Below, piece after piece: positions 5,821 through 16,300 of a DNA stretch of 34,847 nucleotides. How positions within the stretch are numbered: position 1 is the stretch's first letter; every line of letters begins with the position of its first letter. The position numbers and the translations under genes are program-made. Origin of the DNA: a virus. Below the pieces are notes generated by a model. That model made no database searches. It saw only the letters and a list, made by a program, of their open reading frames with translations, and was not told the DNA's origin. The stretch lies in the IMG/VR virus record IMGVR_UViG_3300030380_001803, positions 1-34,847 of that record; one strand, written 5' to 3'.

Positions 5821-6406
5821 CTTTAATTTCTTCTGGCATTACAAAGCTATACCACCCTGTTGTTATATATTTATCACTGACGTTGTTTGTCACCCCTCTA
5901 TGAACATGCGTCCAACCAGCTGGCCATATAAGCGTTAATCCTTTCTTACATTCTGTAGTCAACTTTTGATAATAAAACTCTGTTCCAGCATTATCTAATG
6001 TATTTAAGTAAGTCATAAAAACTAAATGCCTTAAGATAAACGGATCTGGATGACCAGAGTTTTCCATGTGCATCGTATAATAACCTTCAGTTGGTGCATA
6101 ATGCTGTATTTTTATAGGCTCAATAATGCTGTAAGCATTTACATTATCGCACCATTCATATTTTTCTTTATATTTATCTAAGCACTCTTGAAGAAAAAAT
6201 AAGTATCTATCTAAATCTACAAAGTTTTCTGGATAAATTACTAAGTCTGTATTTTTTCGTACTTTGTGGTCTACTCCACCACCAGATATTCCATCAGTAT
6301 GTTGATCTTCTTTGCTATGATAATACTCAATCAAGCTATCACACAAATCTCCTGGCATAAACCAACCACCCATGAAACTACTTTCATCAAATTTGTATTG
6401 TTCCAT
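5813..6406 (-). CDS. Second 2OG-Fe(II) oxygenase, prolyl-hydroxylase-like
   Basis: This 197-residue protein belongs to a different branch from its neighbour. The segment YYTMHMENSGHPDPFILRHLVFM, then TYLNTLDNAGTEFYYQ, then LIWPAGWTHVHRGVTN and DKYITTGWYSFV follows the P4H-type double-stranded beta-helix order. The candidate distal iron ligand is in WTHVHRG, with a following Lys/Arg position for 2-oxoglutarate. Related genes occur in marine phages, often near tail genes. Possible targets include the adjacent Gly/Pro-containing tail proteins, but nothing in the sequence proves this. Its stop overlaps the start of the next oxygenase, so the two are made together. Confidence 0.8.
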   Translation of the reverse strand: MEQYKFDESSFMGGWFMPGDLCDSLIEYYHSKEDQHTDGISGGGVDHKVRKNTDLVIYPENFVDLDRYLFFLQECLDKYKEKYEWCDNVNAYSIIEPIKIQHYAPTEGYYTMHMENSGHPDPFILRHLVFMTYLNTLDNAGTEFYYQKLTTECKKGLTLIWPAGWTHVHRGVTNNVSDKYITTGWYSFVMPEEIKVD

Positions 6407-6420
6407 TATTTACCTACGTT

Positions 6421-6888
6421 TTATGATGCATCTGGAAAATCTTCTTCAGTAAGCACCCATCCCTTTGTGTTGTCAGATTGATATAAATCCTCATCCCAAT
6501 GATACGCTATTAATTTTTCTTCATTATCATTCTTTGCTCGTTGTTCTGCGGTAAGATTAGGTCTAGGAATAGGAGGATCAAATGTTGCAGTAGTTGTGTT
6601 AAGCGTCCAGCTAGGAAAATATTGATCGTCAGGATCATAAAAGATATTATGTGTTGCGTCATAAACCATACCTACGCCAGCGTATCTACCTCGTAAAGCT
6701 TTCGATTGATCTACGCTTTCTTCAGAAAAATCTTGATAATCTTTAGGCACATAATGTTTTCCATCATTCGTGTTATAACTTGTTTTGATATAACTATCTT
6801 TATCTGGTAATGAATTTATAAAATCAGATTTTGCGACAATTACTTCAGTAACAATATTATTGCTATCAATTTTTGCATAGTGTCCCAA
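6421..6888 (-). CDS. Conserved tail-region protein (marine phage type)
   Basis: This 155-residue protein is of a kind common beside tail fibres in marine phages. It opens GHYAKIDSNNIVTEVIVAKSDF, continues with DKDSYIKTSYNTNDGKHY and LRGRYAGVGMVYDATHNIFY, and ends with a Pro/Thr-rich part plus an acidic tail (LTEEDFPDAS). The pattern suggests a beta-rich virion-associated or chaperone-like protein. The function is not established. It begins 2 nt after the stop of the Gly-rich adhesin and shares the AT-rich composition of the oxygenase genes. Confidence 0.7.
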   Translation of the reverse strand: MGHYAKIDSNNIVTEVIVAKSDFINSLPDKDSYIKTSYNTNDGKHYVPKDYQDFSEESVDQSKALRGRYAGVGMVYDATHNIFYDPDDQYFPSWTLNTTTATFDPPIPRPNLTAEQRAKNDNEEKLIAYHWDEDLYQSDNTKGWVLTEEDFPDAS

Positions 6889-6890
6889 AT

Positions 6891-8018
6891 TTACGCTCCT
6901 GATGTTTGATACCTAACCATGACAATACCAGAACCGCCAGCAGCACCACGACGACGCGAAGCTGGTTGTTCCCCAAATTTTCCAGAGCCACCGCCACCGC
7001 CTCCACTTCCTCTATTTGCAGCACCAGTCGTTGCTGCGCTTCCATTACCTCTACCACCTCTGCCAGCACCACCAGCATTACTTGTGGCATTGCTAGATCC
7101 AGCGCGACCACCATACCCACCATTTTGGTTCCACATACCGCCACCGCCACCAGCACCTCTTACTTGGTTATTGTAATTTGCATTTCCAGTACTTGAGCCT
7201 GTGCCTCCATTCAGGCCATGACTATTATTATCTTTAGCACTTGCACCAACAGAGCCTTTTCCACCGCCTCCGCCACCGCCTCTTTGATACATGTTTGGGC
7301 TTACATTGCCTCTACCACCATCTTTACCTTGTGACGATGATGTTCTTTCTCCTCCAAAAGCTTGTGCTGCGCCACCACCGCCAGATCCTCCATTACTACC
7401 TTGTTGGAAAGTGCTGTTAGCGGGTTGTGCGCTTTGGCTAACACTTCCACCACCGCCTCCTCCTCCACCACCGCCAGTAGCGTTTCGGTTTGAAGAGTTT
7501 CCAGCCCCAGCACCTAATCGAGATTGTGTGCCACTTTTGTTTCCAGCGTTGTTATTGCTTGATGCACCACCACCAACTGTAACAGTTAAACTTCCAGTAG
7601 AACTTACATTGAATGAGCCAGTTATATAACCACCAGCACCGCCACCGCCACCTCCAGTAACCCATGTGCCACTTTCAGGGCCTCCCCATCCTCCAGCACC
7701 GCCACCGCCTATAACAATATAGTCCACTGTTGCTGAAGCTGAGCCAGCTGGTGTTTGTGTAATCTGAAGCGTTCCTGATGATGTGAAGTAACGATAAGTA
7801 TAGTTACCTGATACTGTTGGAGTTCCTCCAGTTGCTTGTATATACTTTAGAAATGCTTGTCCTAAGAACTCTTGAAAAGATGATGATGCTCCATCTCCTT
7901 TATCAATAATGCTTCTAATATCACTATCATTAAGTGAGCATGTAGTTCCAGTTGTACCACCGACTTCGACGTGCATCTGATCTAAACTGATTGAATTTCC
8001 TGAAGACGGTAAAACCAT
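6891..8018 (-). CDS. Glycine-rich tail adhesin-like protein
   Basis: This 375-residue protein has an N-terminal helical/polar part (residues 1-60, SLDQMHVEVGG... FQEFLGQAFLKYIQA), a beta segment (NYTYRYFTSSGTLQITQTPAG, then VDYIVIGGGGAGG), and about 240 residues dominated by runs of 4-9 glycines separated by Asn/Ser/Ala loops. It ends GIVMVRYQTSGA. This is the pattern of glycine-rich domains in phage tail tip proteins, where polyglycine helices can pack into a receptor-binding sandwich. Its start overlaps the tail fibre stop by one base, supporting a role as distal fibre component. The repetitive GGN codons make the locus prone to length change. Confidence 0.8.
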   Translation of the reverse strand: MVLPSSGNSISLDQMHVEVGGTTGTTCSLNDSDIRSIIDKGDGASSSFQEFLGQAFLKYIQATGGTPTVSGNYTYRYFTSSGTLQITQTPAGSASATVDYIVIGGGGAGGWGGPESGTWVTGGGGGGAGGYITGSFNVSSTGSLTVTVGGGASSNNNAGNKSGTQSRLGAGAGNSSNRNATGGGGGGGGGGSVSQSAQPANSTFQQGSNGGSGGGGAAQAFGGERTSSSQGKDGGRGNVSPNMYQRGGGGGGGKGSVGASAKDNNSHGLNGGTGSSTGNANYNNQVRGAGGGGGMWNQNGGYGGRAGSSNATSNAGGAGRGGRGNGSAATTGAANRGSGGGGGGSGKFGEQPASRRRGAAGGSGIVMVRYQTSGA

Positions 8019-10258
8019 TATGGACTCCCAAAGGCTGTTACGTTATCTGCTGACGTTACTGCACCATTCGATGCAAGCTTAAATACTGTTGTGCCGTTGT
8101 ACTTAAAATCTAAATCAGTTCCATCAAGAACTATTTCCCATGCGCTTGTGCCAAACTTAACAGATTGGCTACCCATTAATATATCATTACTGTTTGCATC
8201 TAAATCTCCACCTAATTGTGGAGAACTATCATTAGATAAATCTGTATTTACAGTTGCAAAAGATAATGTTCCAGATCCATCCGTCTTTAAAAACTGACCA
8301 GCAGACCCGTCGGCAGTTGGATGCGATAAACCATCAAGTATAACTTTACCAGATCCATTTGGTGTGATTGCTATGTTGCCATTCGATGCCGATATAATTG
8401 AGTTGCCATTTACATCCAAGTTGCCACCCAATTGCGGAGAACTATCAACAACCAGTGATGTCATCGCACCAGCAACAAAAGGATTAAAACTAGACCCATC
8501 AAAAAAATTTAAAGTATTATTAGATGTGTTGAATACCAAATCACCAGCATCATTATTGCTACTTGGAAGTGCAGTTTCGACACGATACCTAGCAGCAAAC
8601 GAATTTACAGTATCGATATTTGTTGCTACCGAATTTACATTTGCAATAGATGCTGCCGTTGTATTTACGTTTGCAATTGATGCACCAGTAAGATTGACAT
8701 TTGCGATAGATCCAGCCACCAAAGATACGTTACTATCTTTAACAGTAATCGTGTTACCCATAGCGTTGCCGTGGATATAACAATAATACCGCAATCCGCT
8801 ACTTGGTGCAGATGATGCTACTTCGATCTGGACTTTTCTATCACCAGATGATCGACCAGCGTTAAAGGTGGTGACATTGACAAAATTTGATTTTGTTGCT
8901 GATGCTCCATTTAAAAAATAAGTAACGCCAACATCATATTCAGCACTACCATTCTTAAACACTAATGGGTGTCCATCAACAGTACTATCGTTTAGATTGA
9001 ATATGTATGTATTACCGCGAAACATTTCTATGGCTGGATAGTTTACACCATCGAGCAGAAATACATTTACGCCACCAACATTTGCCACTGTGACTGTATA
9101 TGTTTTCTCAAGAGAATTTGCCAGGGACGTTACATCACTTGATATATTTGCAAGCGTCGTAATGTCAGATGATATTGGTCCTAATGATCCTATGTTAGAC
9201 GCTTGACCTGATACATTTGCCAGATGCGTGGTATTAAGTCCAGCAACTGTTGTCACGTCACTAGATATGCCAGCTACGGTGTTTATGTTTGTTTGCTCTG
9301 TACTCGTTGGCTTTACATCCTCAAAAGCAGATCCATTATAAACTTTTATGCCCGATGACGTATTGAAGTACAGATCACCAGCGTCTAAATTTGATGTCGG
9401 ATCAGAACTGGATGCACCATGATATTGATTTTGAAATGTTGTTAGTGAGTTTGCAGCTTGGGTAGCACTTGTAGCAGCTTCACTTGCTTTTGTTGTAGCC
9501 GTTGCAGCACTAGCAGCTGCATTTGTAGCACTTGTCGTTGCTGACGCTGCGTCGACAATAAGTGTATACTTTGCGCTATTCGCGTTGGTGGTAAGTGGTT
9601 GTGAACCAGAACTTGTATGCGCTTCATTGACGATGAAGATGTTGTTTGTGCTGGTATCTTTTACCAGGTCACGGACGGCATACGCTGTGCTTGCTGCAAA
9701 GTTGCCACGAAATGTACCCAGTTCTTGCGTGACTGCTAGATTACCAGAACTATCAAAAGCAAAGATCTTATTTGCACGATCTGTTGCTGACAGTGTAAAT
9801 GTTGCACCCGAAAACGTGTTACCCGTCGATGCTTTTATTGAGCGATCCACTTCTTCCTGGATCTGCTGCGTTACCATCGTCAAACGATCTAGTGCATCTT
9901 CGTGTGCTGCTGCTGGAAAAGGGTCGTTCTCAACGTAGTCTGTGCCTTGTGTCAGCGTAAGCTTACGTCGCATAATTACAGTGGTTGTGTTAGCTGGTCT
10001 GTGATCTGTCGATGCGTCATGGTGAGCGTTACTTGCGTCCGTTGTTGTAAATTTAAATAAAACATTACCACCGTTCGCGTTACCCGCACCCGTTACAATG
10101 TAGTTTGTGTCAAGAGTTTGGATTGTTTCTGTACCCGCAGTTGTTCTAACAATGACTTCTAGGTCAGATGCTGCAAATATTTTGAAGTCATAAGCAAAAC
10201 TGTGCTGCGTACCATTTGCCGATCGGCTGTTTTTTGTTGTGCTACTTGATACTGTCAT
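8018..10258 (-). CDS. T7-type tail fibre with internal cupredoxin-like domain
   Basis: This 746-residue protein begins with the podoviral tail-fibre attachment domain: residues 1-140 include a TQHSFAYDFKIF-type start, MRRKLTLTQGTDYVENDPFPA and EDALDRLTMVTQQIQEEVDRS. An Ala/Thr-rich coiled-coil-like stretch follows (about 235-270), then a repeated DAGDLxFNTS module (292 and 570). Residues 385-507 resemble a type-1 copper protein fold, with H430, C493, H496 and M500 (GHPLVF, YYCYIHGNAMGN). Three ASIANVN-type repeats follow (515-550), then two SSPQLGG(N/D)LD modules (606 and 678). It should form the trimeric fibre that bears the adhesin encoded next. Confidence 0.88.
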   Translation of the reverse strand: MTVSSSTTKNSRSANGTQHSFAYDFKIFAASDLEVIVRTTAGTETIQTLDTNYIVTGAGNANGGNVLFKFTTTDASNAHHDASTDHRPANTTTVIMRRKLTLTQGTDYVENDPFPAAAHEDALDRLTMVTQQIQEEVDRSIKASTGNTFSGATFTLSATDRANKIFAFDSSGNLAVTQELGTFRGNFAASTAYAVRDLVKDTSTNNIFIVNEAHTSSGSQPLTTNANSAKYTLIVDAASATTSATNAAASAATATTKASEAATSATQAANSLTTFQNQYHGASSSDPTSNLDAGDLYFNTSSGIKVYNGSAFEDVKPTSTEQTNINTVAGISSDVTTVAGLNTTHLANVSGQASNIGSLGPISSDITTLANISSDVTSLANSLEKTYTVTVANVGGVNVFLLDGVNYPAIEMFRGNTYIFNLNDSTVDGHPLVFKNGSAEYDVGVTYFLNGASATKSNFVNVTTFNAGRSSGDRKVQIEVASSAPSSGLRYYCYIHGNAMGNTITVKDSNVSLVAGSIANVNLTGASIANVNTTAASIANVNSVATNIDTVNSFAARYRVETALPSSNNDAGDLVFNTSNNTLNFFDGSSFNPFVAGAMTSLVVDSSPQLGGNLDVNGNSIISASNGNIAITPNGSGKVILDGLSHPTADGSAGQFLKTDGSGTLSFATVNTDLSNDSSPQLGGDLDANSNDILMGSQSVKFGTSAWEIVLDGTDLDFKYNGTTVFKLASNGAVTSADNVTAFGSP
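8738..9106 (-). other. Cupredoxin-like domain in the tail fibre
   Basis: This is residues ~385-507 of the fibre. It has beta-rich sequence with an FRGNTYIFNL strand, then GHPLVF (H430), and a C-terminal loop YYCYIHGNAMG with Cys, His and Met in the order of type-1 copper ligands (C-x2-H-x3-M). Confidence 0.6.
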
Positions 10259-10267
10259 GGTGTGTCC

Positions 10268-13240
10268 CTATCTCACTTCTTTCATCGCTGCTTTTGATTT
10301 CTCGTTAAAATCGTCTAATCGTTGTTTGAATTGCTTGCCTAACTCTGTTCTAAAAAACAAACCCCCGTACCCAAAACCTTGTATGTCGAGGATCGTGTCC
10401 CTGGCAGCGTTGATTTCGTAATTCAACTCACGCTCCATTCTTTCATAAGCAATCTTGTTGCCTGTTTCTAAATAAAGTTTTTTTCTTTCCTGGTATCGGC
10501 GCATCGTTGATTTTTTATTAAAGTATTTACGTAAACGTGTCAGCGTCATGTCGCCCATCAATCGGTGCAACAGATCACGTTCTTCGTGTGTCAAAGATAC
10601 TTCTTCGTGAATTTCCGTTGGTAACTCGCGTGGTCCGTACCCAATCGTTGCAAATTCTTTATCGAATTCATAGGCATCGTTAATATCTTCTTCTGTATTA
10701 AGATCGAATTTTCGACCTCCAATTTTTAATGTTTCTGGATCTATCGACGCTGTGTTTGGACCGACTGTATTAGAATACATTGGGCTAATAATGTCTGGAC
10801 CTAATGCACCTGAAAGAAACTCTGATTGTCCATATATATTTCTTTCTGGTGGCAGCGTTGACGATAACCCTGGGATCTGACTTTTTATTTCATCTATTAT
10901 AGAATTTGTTTGACGCACTGTAGGATCGACAATCCTTTCAACTTGCGATACGGCGCGAGGAACTAAACTACGGGCAAAATTAGCAATTACACCTTTTTGA
11001 TAACGTATAGGGTCTTGCATAAGCGACACGAAATTGCTGAACCCTTGCATAAATGTTTTGTCAGTTAATTGATTTGAAAAAGCTAGAATAGCCGCAGAAA
11101 CCATTTCTTCAGTTTTTGCGTTGCCTTTTCCGTAAACCATTAGTGTTTCTGACATATCAGCAGCCATTGATATTACCGACGCAAACGGCTCAAAACCAAG
11201 ATAGCTAACGTATTCGTCCCCGATCCGTACACTATAGGGTTCCCAATTTTGTCGTCTTAATGTTTTGTTATGTTCTCTGTCCGCTGGACCCGCGCCAGTT
11301 ATCCGTCCTTGCATGGTATACGCAGCAACAACCATTAGCGTCATAGATCCCATAGACATTCTTGCGACTGCCATATCTCTTGCTGCTTTTTGTTCGGGCG
11401 TAGCATTGGGTCGTGTACCAGCAGCTAATGTTTCACGCATGTTTGCACTTAAAACACCTAACGGTGTACGTTCCGCAAACGCATATTTGAAAGCGTTGTA
11501 CGGGGTCTTAAAGAACGGTATGAAGTAACGTAGCGATGGCACGTTGCGTATACCCTTCAGCTGCTTTCCAACAACGTCTACTTCTTGTTGTAGTGTTACA
11601 TATTGTGCGTGGGCATTTGCTATCATTTCTGCATTTTCTGGCGGGTTATGAACATAATTAGCTATGAACTCCGCACTGTCGTCGATACCTAGACCGCGCT
11701 GTTTAGACTGTCGATAGGCTTGTTGATATAACGACATACGCTGGGCAACGACTTTAAAGTATGTATCTTCAAACTCCAGCATACTTGTTGGGACACCACC
11801 TAATGTTGCAAACTTACCTAATGCAGCAACCGCGTTGCCCATAGTGCCACTTGCACCAGTTACATCCTGGGAAAACGCACTAGAATGACGCTGCCCTTTT
11901 GTCATTTCCATTTTAGAACCCAATATAGGTTTTTCACCAGTTTTGTAAGCAAGCCTTGCTATGGTCCATGCTTCTTTATATGCCATCACCGCACCAAACA
12001 AAGCTGCGTTTGCTTCGCCAAACTCTACACCACCCGTTTGCCCACGCAGCTTACGGCGCATAGCACCCATACCCGCAGCGACATACACTTCGGGTACATG
12101 ACCAAATGTTTGTAAAAAAGCACCAACCATATTCTTTGTGTGTGTAACTGGCGAACTTAGAAGCGCATTGATCCACACTTCGTATGCCATGTCTGCTACT
12201 TTGCCAAACACACCTTTACGACCCCTGGTAAACTGTGCTTTTGCTGATAGATTATCTTTGCCCAATTTAAGATAATTTTTTGCAATATCTTTGATAGCGT
12301 CACTACCGCCAAACTCATCAAGTAGCAGCGACGCATCTTGATTGCGTAATCTATTAAACTGCTCGTTTCGTGTTGGTATACGGAACTGCGCTAATGCCCT
12401 AGCTATTTCTGTTTGCGATCCCTTAATTTGTGCTTGCAGCTGCCCTACCAACTCAAACTGCTGGCGAAACGATATTAACGCTTGATCCCCGCCACTCGAT
12501 GCTAGTTCCGCTAATTCATCTAATTTTCTAATTTCTTCAACCATAAGTGTACGCGATGCCAGCATAACTTCTGACATTCCGAACCCTTTAACCGTAATCG
12601 CTTCGCCTTTTTTTCTACCTAAAATTCTTTTTTTTAGTGCGTTAGGGGCAAGTCCGACAAGATCCGCAAGCTCACCCACCACATCATCGTCCATCTTGCC
12701 ACGTTTTATGCGTTCTATTTCCGCACTTTGTGTCTTAGATATAGCTTCAATACTATTTAGAACCGACTGCTCGTCTGGTATTTTATCGTCGCCCTTCGAA
12801 CCCTGGACACGAAAATCTGTTAGTAAACCTTTTATAGGCTTCGCATCTGATAGACGTTCTTCTTGAAACTGTTGGAATTGTTCTTCTGTTGGCTTTGCTA
12901 GATCTGCTTTACCGCCAGCATCTTTATCTTCAACACCCCTTAAAAATTTTGGTATGGTGACAGCATCTTCTGCGTCTGCTTCGGGATCGAGAAACATATC
13001 TTCTAATTTAAGTGGTTCTCTCCGACCCTTTTTAAGATCCTCTAATATTTGTCTGCTTTTAAATAAGTCTTTGCCAAACAACATCCTTGTAAGCCATGTA
13101 CCAGCCTTACCACCAGCTTTACCAAACATCGCTAGTTCCACGGGTTTTTCTTCTGCACCTGGTTGTTCAGTCAATGGTTCTTCGACCCCACCAGTCAATA
13201 TTGATGAGATCGCAGTGTTTTCTGCGTCCGTTAATGCCAT
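10268..13240 (-). CDS. Large virion/polyvalent protein, putative ejection protein
   Basis: This 990-residue protein occupies the position of a large internal virion protein between the core proteins and tail fibre. The N-terminal third is charged and helical. The middle (about residues 345-745) holds a conserved block with SSPVTHTKNMVGAFLQTFGH, SLRYFIPFFKTPYNAFKYA and GRITGAGPADREHNKTLRRQ, then EPYSVRIGDEYVSYLGFEPF, recognisable from large polyvalent and virion proteins of marine podophages. Several Ala/Gly hydrophobic helices could contact membrane during DNA entry. No enzymatic motif is evident. A terminator hairpin lies directly before its start, so its expression depends on read-through. 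Confidence 0.7.
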   Translation of the reverse strand: MALTDAENTAISSILTGGVEEPLTEQPGAEEKPVELAMFGKAGGKAGTWLTRMLFGKDLFKSRQILEDLKKGRREPLKLEDMFLDPEADAEDAVTIPKFLRGVEDKDAGGKADLAKPTEEQFQQFQEERLSDAKPIKGLLTDFRVQGSKGDDKIPDEQSVLNSIEAISKTQSAEIERIKRGKMDDDVVGELADLVGLAPNALKKRILGRKKGEAITVKGFGMSEVMLASRTLMVEEIRKLDELAELASSGGDQALISFRQQFELVGQLQAQIKGSQTEIARALAQFRIPTRNEQFNRLRNQDASLLLDEFGGSDAIKDIAKNYLKLGKDNLSAKAQFTRGRKGVFGKVADMAYEVWINALLSSPVTHTKNMVGAFLQTFGHVPEVYVAAGMGAMRRKLRGQTGGVEFGEANAALFGAVMAYKEAWTIARLAYKTGEKPILGSKMEMTKGQRHSSAFSQDVTGASGTMGNAVAALGKFATLGGVPTSMLEFEDTYFKVVAQRMSLYQQAYRQSKQRGLGIDDSAEFIANYVHNPPENAEMIANAHAQYVTLQQEVDVVGKQLKGIRNVPSLRYFIPFFKTPYNAFKYAFAERTPLGVLSANMRETLAAGTRPNATPEQKAARDMAVARMSMGSMTLMVVAAYTMQGRITGAGPADREHNKTLRRQNWEPYSVRIGDEYVSYLGFEPFASVISMAADMSETLMVYGKGNAKTEEMVSAAILAFSNQLTDKTFMQGFSNFVSLMQDPIRYQKGVIANFARSLVPRAVSQVERIVDPTVRQTNSIIDEIKSQIPGLSSTLPPERNIYGQSEFLSGALGPDIISPMYSNTVGPNTASIDPETLKIGGRKFDLNTEEDINDAYEFDKEFATIGYGPRELPTEIHEEVSLTHEERDLLHRLMGDMTLTRLRKYFNKKSTMRRYQERKKLYLETGNKIAYERMERELNYEINAARDTILDIQGFGYGGLFFRTELGKQFKQRLDDFNEKSKAAMKEVR

Positions 13241-13249
13241 GATTTATCC

Positions 13250-13275
13250 AAAAAAAAAGCAGCGCGAACGGCTGC
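13250..13275 (-). terminator. Intrinsic terminator before the 990-residue virion gene
   Basis: On the minus strand GCAGC, a 7-nt loop and GCTGC (13275-13259) are followed by nine U residues (13258-13250). The U tract runs straight into GGATAAATC and the next ATG at 13240. The stem is short (5 bp), so termination is probably partial. Confidence 0.65.
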
Positions 13276-13320
13276 AATTATATAATATCTTATGTTATTT
13301 TTGTTACATTGGGAACAAAA

Positions 13321-16300
13321 TTATATCCCAGGTTCTGTATTTTCTTGTTGTGTCATTTGTGATCCCATGACCGCTGCGCCACCTCCAGCAAGTGAACCCA
13401 GTTCAAACAACGACATGCCTTGCTTAACGCTTTTACGCATTTCGTCTGATATAGGTATTATGAGCATATCGTTTCGCTCTTGTAGATCAACGCCATACAC
13501 TTCTTTCACTGCGTTATCTAACTCGTCGCTTATTTCTTCGACTGGTTTGTAAAAAACCTTTGCTTTCTTATCGAATTGCTTCAGCACTTTTTCTGCTGCG
13601 TTCGGCACTACTGTACCGTAATGCGTGTTAAAAGCGTCTGTGTAACTATCACCCCAGCGATCTATATGCACATCTGCACCCGCAACAACTATAAACTTGT
13701 GGTCCTCCTCAACTGCTCGACGGATCAGTGATTTTAGTTGTAGTTCGACAATATCATCACTTTTTTGCACAAACGGTCCTCTTGCAACCAACCCATATCT
13801 TTTCCTTGCTTCTAAAAAATTCTGGTTTTGCTGTAGCTTGGCACGTTCCGCAGTTACGTCTTGCATGTTACCTTTCATAAAATTTGATATTAGATCAGCA
13901 AAGGGACGTAGTTTTTCTCTTTCTTGTATGAGATTTCTTTTAATAAATGGACGAATGTTGCTTTCAGATAGTAAATTATCGCCCACTACTTTGCCTTGTG
14001 CTTTTTCTACATAAGCATTTGTAAACGCTTCAATCATTGGATTTGTTATCTTTTCAAAAATGTCATCGCTGACGGTTTGCTCATCAAAAACTTCCAACAT
14101 GTTTTTACGATACTGAAGCGGTTGTAGTATTTGCCGTGTATAATCTTCCATAAATTGATAGAAATCGTTAATTTCAATATCATCCAATACATCAACAATA
14201 GGTTGCTGCTCCATTTGCGCCAGATCGGGGGAATTTTTTCTACCATCATTTAAATCAGTGATAAATTGATTTAGCCTACTGTCATTATCTAGCATCAGTT
14301 TCATAGAATTTTTTACGTTATCAAAAAGCTGTACCGTGTTTTCAGTGATTGCGCCTGGCAATGTCCCACCGAGAAAACCCGTCAATAAATTATCCGCAGC
14401 TGCTACTGCTTCTCCAACTATTTCACCCGTTCTTTGCAAATCTGCTGCACGTTCTATGTTTTGTGGTGACGGCATAGCAGCACGTTTCTGTGACCAATCG
14501 GATTGCAACTCCTCGACAAACATAATTTTTTCGCCATCATTTGTCCGTCTGTCCGTTATACGCATGTGTCCAATGTCATTCTTTATAGAACCGTAATGTG
14601 TGCGTGGTCCCGCTTCTAGGGCAGCAACCCTATTTGATGCGTTGTATGGATTTTTTAAAGCATTATTGTCCATATTATATTTTACAAGCACTTCTTTTTT
14701 CTTCTGTAAAGCTGCGTTTACTGCAAGTTGCAAATTTACACGCTCACTTTTCATGGTTGCTTCGCTGGTGTTGTTTGTTCTCAAAAACTCTGGCTTCTCG
14801 CTTTCTGGTAAGATTTCGTATCTACTAATCATATTGTCGGCTTGGTCCCTTTGTAGCACCGTATTTTCTGCTTGCGTAATAACATCGCCCACTTCTTTAA
14901 GTATTGCGTCTTTATCAGGATCGCCCTGGAACGACGTATTTTCCAGCACAAGTTCTCTATAGTTTGACCCACCATCCAGCTTGTAAGACGCATGTAATGG
15001 CTGCCCAGCGTCCTTTGCTGGATCACCAGGTTGTTGCTCTACAGCACCCGCAATTGCATCTGCTTCGTCGGGATCTGTCATTAACAAATATCCCTGGTCA
15101 TACGCATCTTGCGTTGCCAAAACTTGTGCTTCGTTAAGCGAACTGGGATGTGCCGTAAGTGCAAATCCACGCGGATCATACACTGTAAAGCGATCGTCAT
15201 ATCTGTCATATTCAATCTTGTAATTCAGACCTAACGTATCAAACCCACTTCTATTTGGATTATTTAAGTATTCATTTCGCGCCAAGTCGTCAAAGAAATC
15301 GTTACGTTCAGACTGAAAATCTATTAGTTCACCGTCAAAATCCCTGAAGTTTGTGTACCCTTCTTCATACGCTTGATACAAAGCCTTTGAATTAAACACA
15401 TCTTTTTCTGTCATAGACGCTACTATAAAATCGTCTAACTGGTTATTTTCAAACGCTTCAACTTGTGATCGTGTGTGATAGCCAATAAGATTTGCTAAAC
15501 CGTCGTAAACACTATCTTCTATTCCTGAAGCAGCCCGACCCAGTTCAAATTCTTCGATCGCAGTATTTACATCAGAAGCATAATTATCGTATGTCGTATC
15601 ATCTGTTAAATTAAAACTAAGCTCGTTTACATCTGTAATATCAGCGTTATCACCAGTTGGCGATTGTTTGTAGCTATACTTGTTTTCACGGATCTTGACG
15701 TAGTTTTGCTTTACCGTGTCTATAAGTGTTTTCTTGTCGACCTTTTCATCATTGTCAAACTTATCTAGTCCCAGCCAGTACAGTTCTTTTTCTTTGACAT
15801 TAAACTGGTTTTTGATCTGATTGATGAACTGTTTGCCCGTGCCTTTTTCTTGCTTGACTTTGGTAAGTGCTTCTTCGGCTTTGCTGTAGAAACCAAACTC
15901 GTCCAAGTTTCGACCTGGTGGTGGACCTTCGCCACCGCCACCCATTCGACTAATAACTTCATCAGCGATCGGACCAATAGGATTAGAATACAGCGTCGTT
16001 CCCGATGCTCTTTCTTTAATCCGTGCCTTTGCACTTTCAGCACCTTTGTTGACAACACCTTTGACCGCATCTATTGCCAAGGGTGCAACATCCGCACCAA
16101 CCTTTGCAGTGCCGTACAACGCACCGCCGAACAATGCGCCACCACCCGCAGCTGTCAGACCTCGTACGGGATCATAACTTTCTTGACCGCCTTTTACCTC
16201 TGGACCCGCTTCAATAGCTACCTTTTGTCGAAAGAAATCATCAGATGCTGCGTATAATGCACCCTCATACATAGTAAGTGCTGCGGGATCTAAAGCTAGT

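Noticed and set aside
7291-7629. Plus-strand Pro-rich ORFs opposite the Gly-rich gene
   Set aside because: Poly-Pro is the antisense reading of poly-Gly codons; no ribosome site and wrong strand for the late block.
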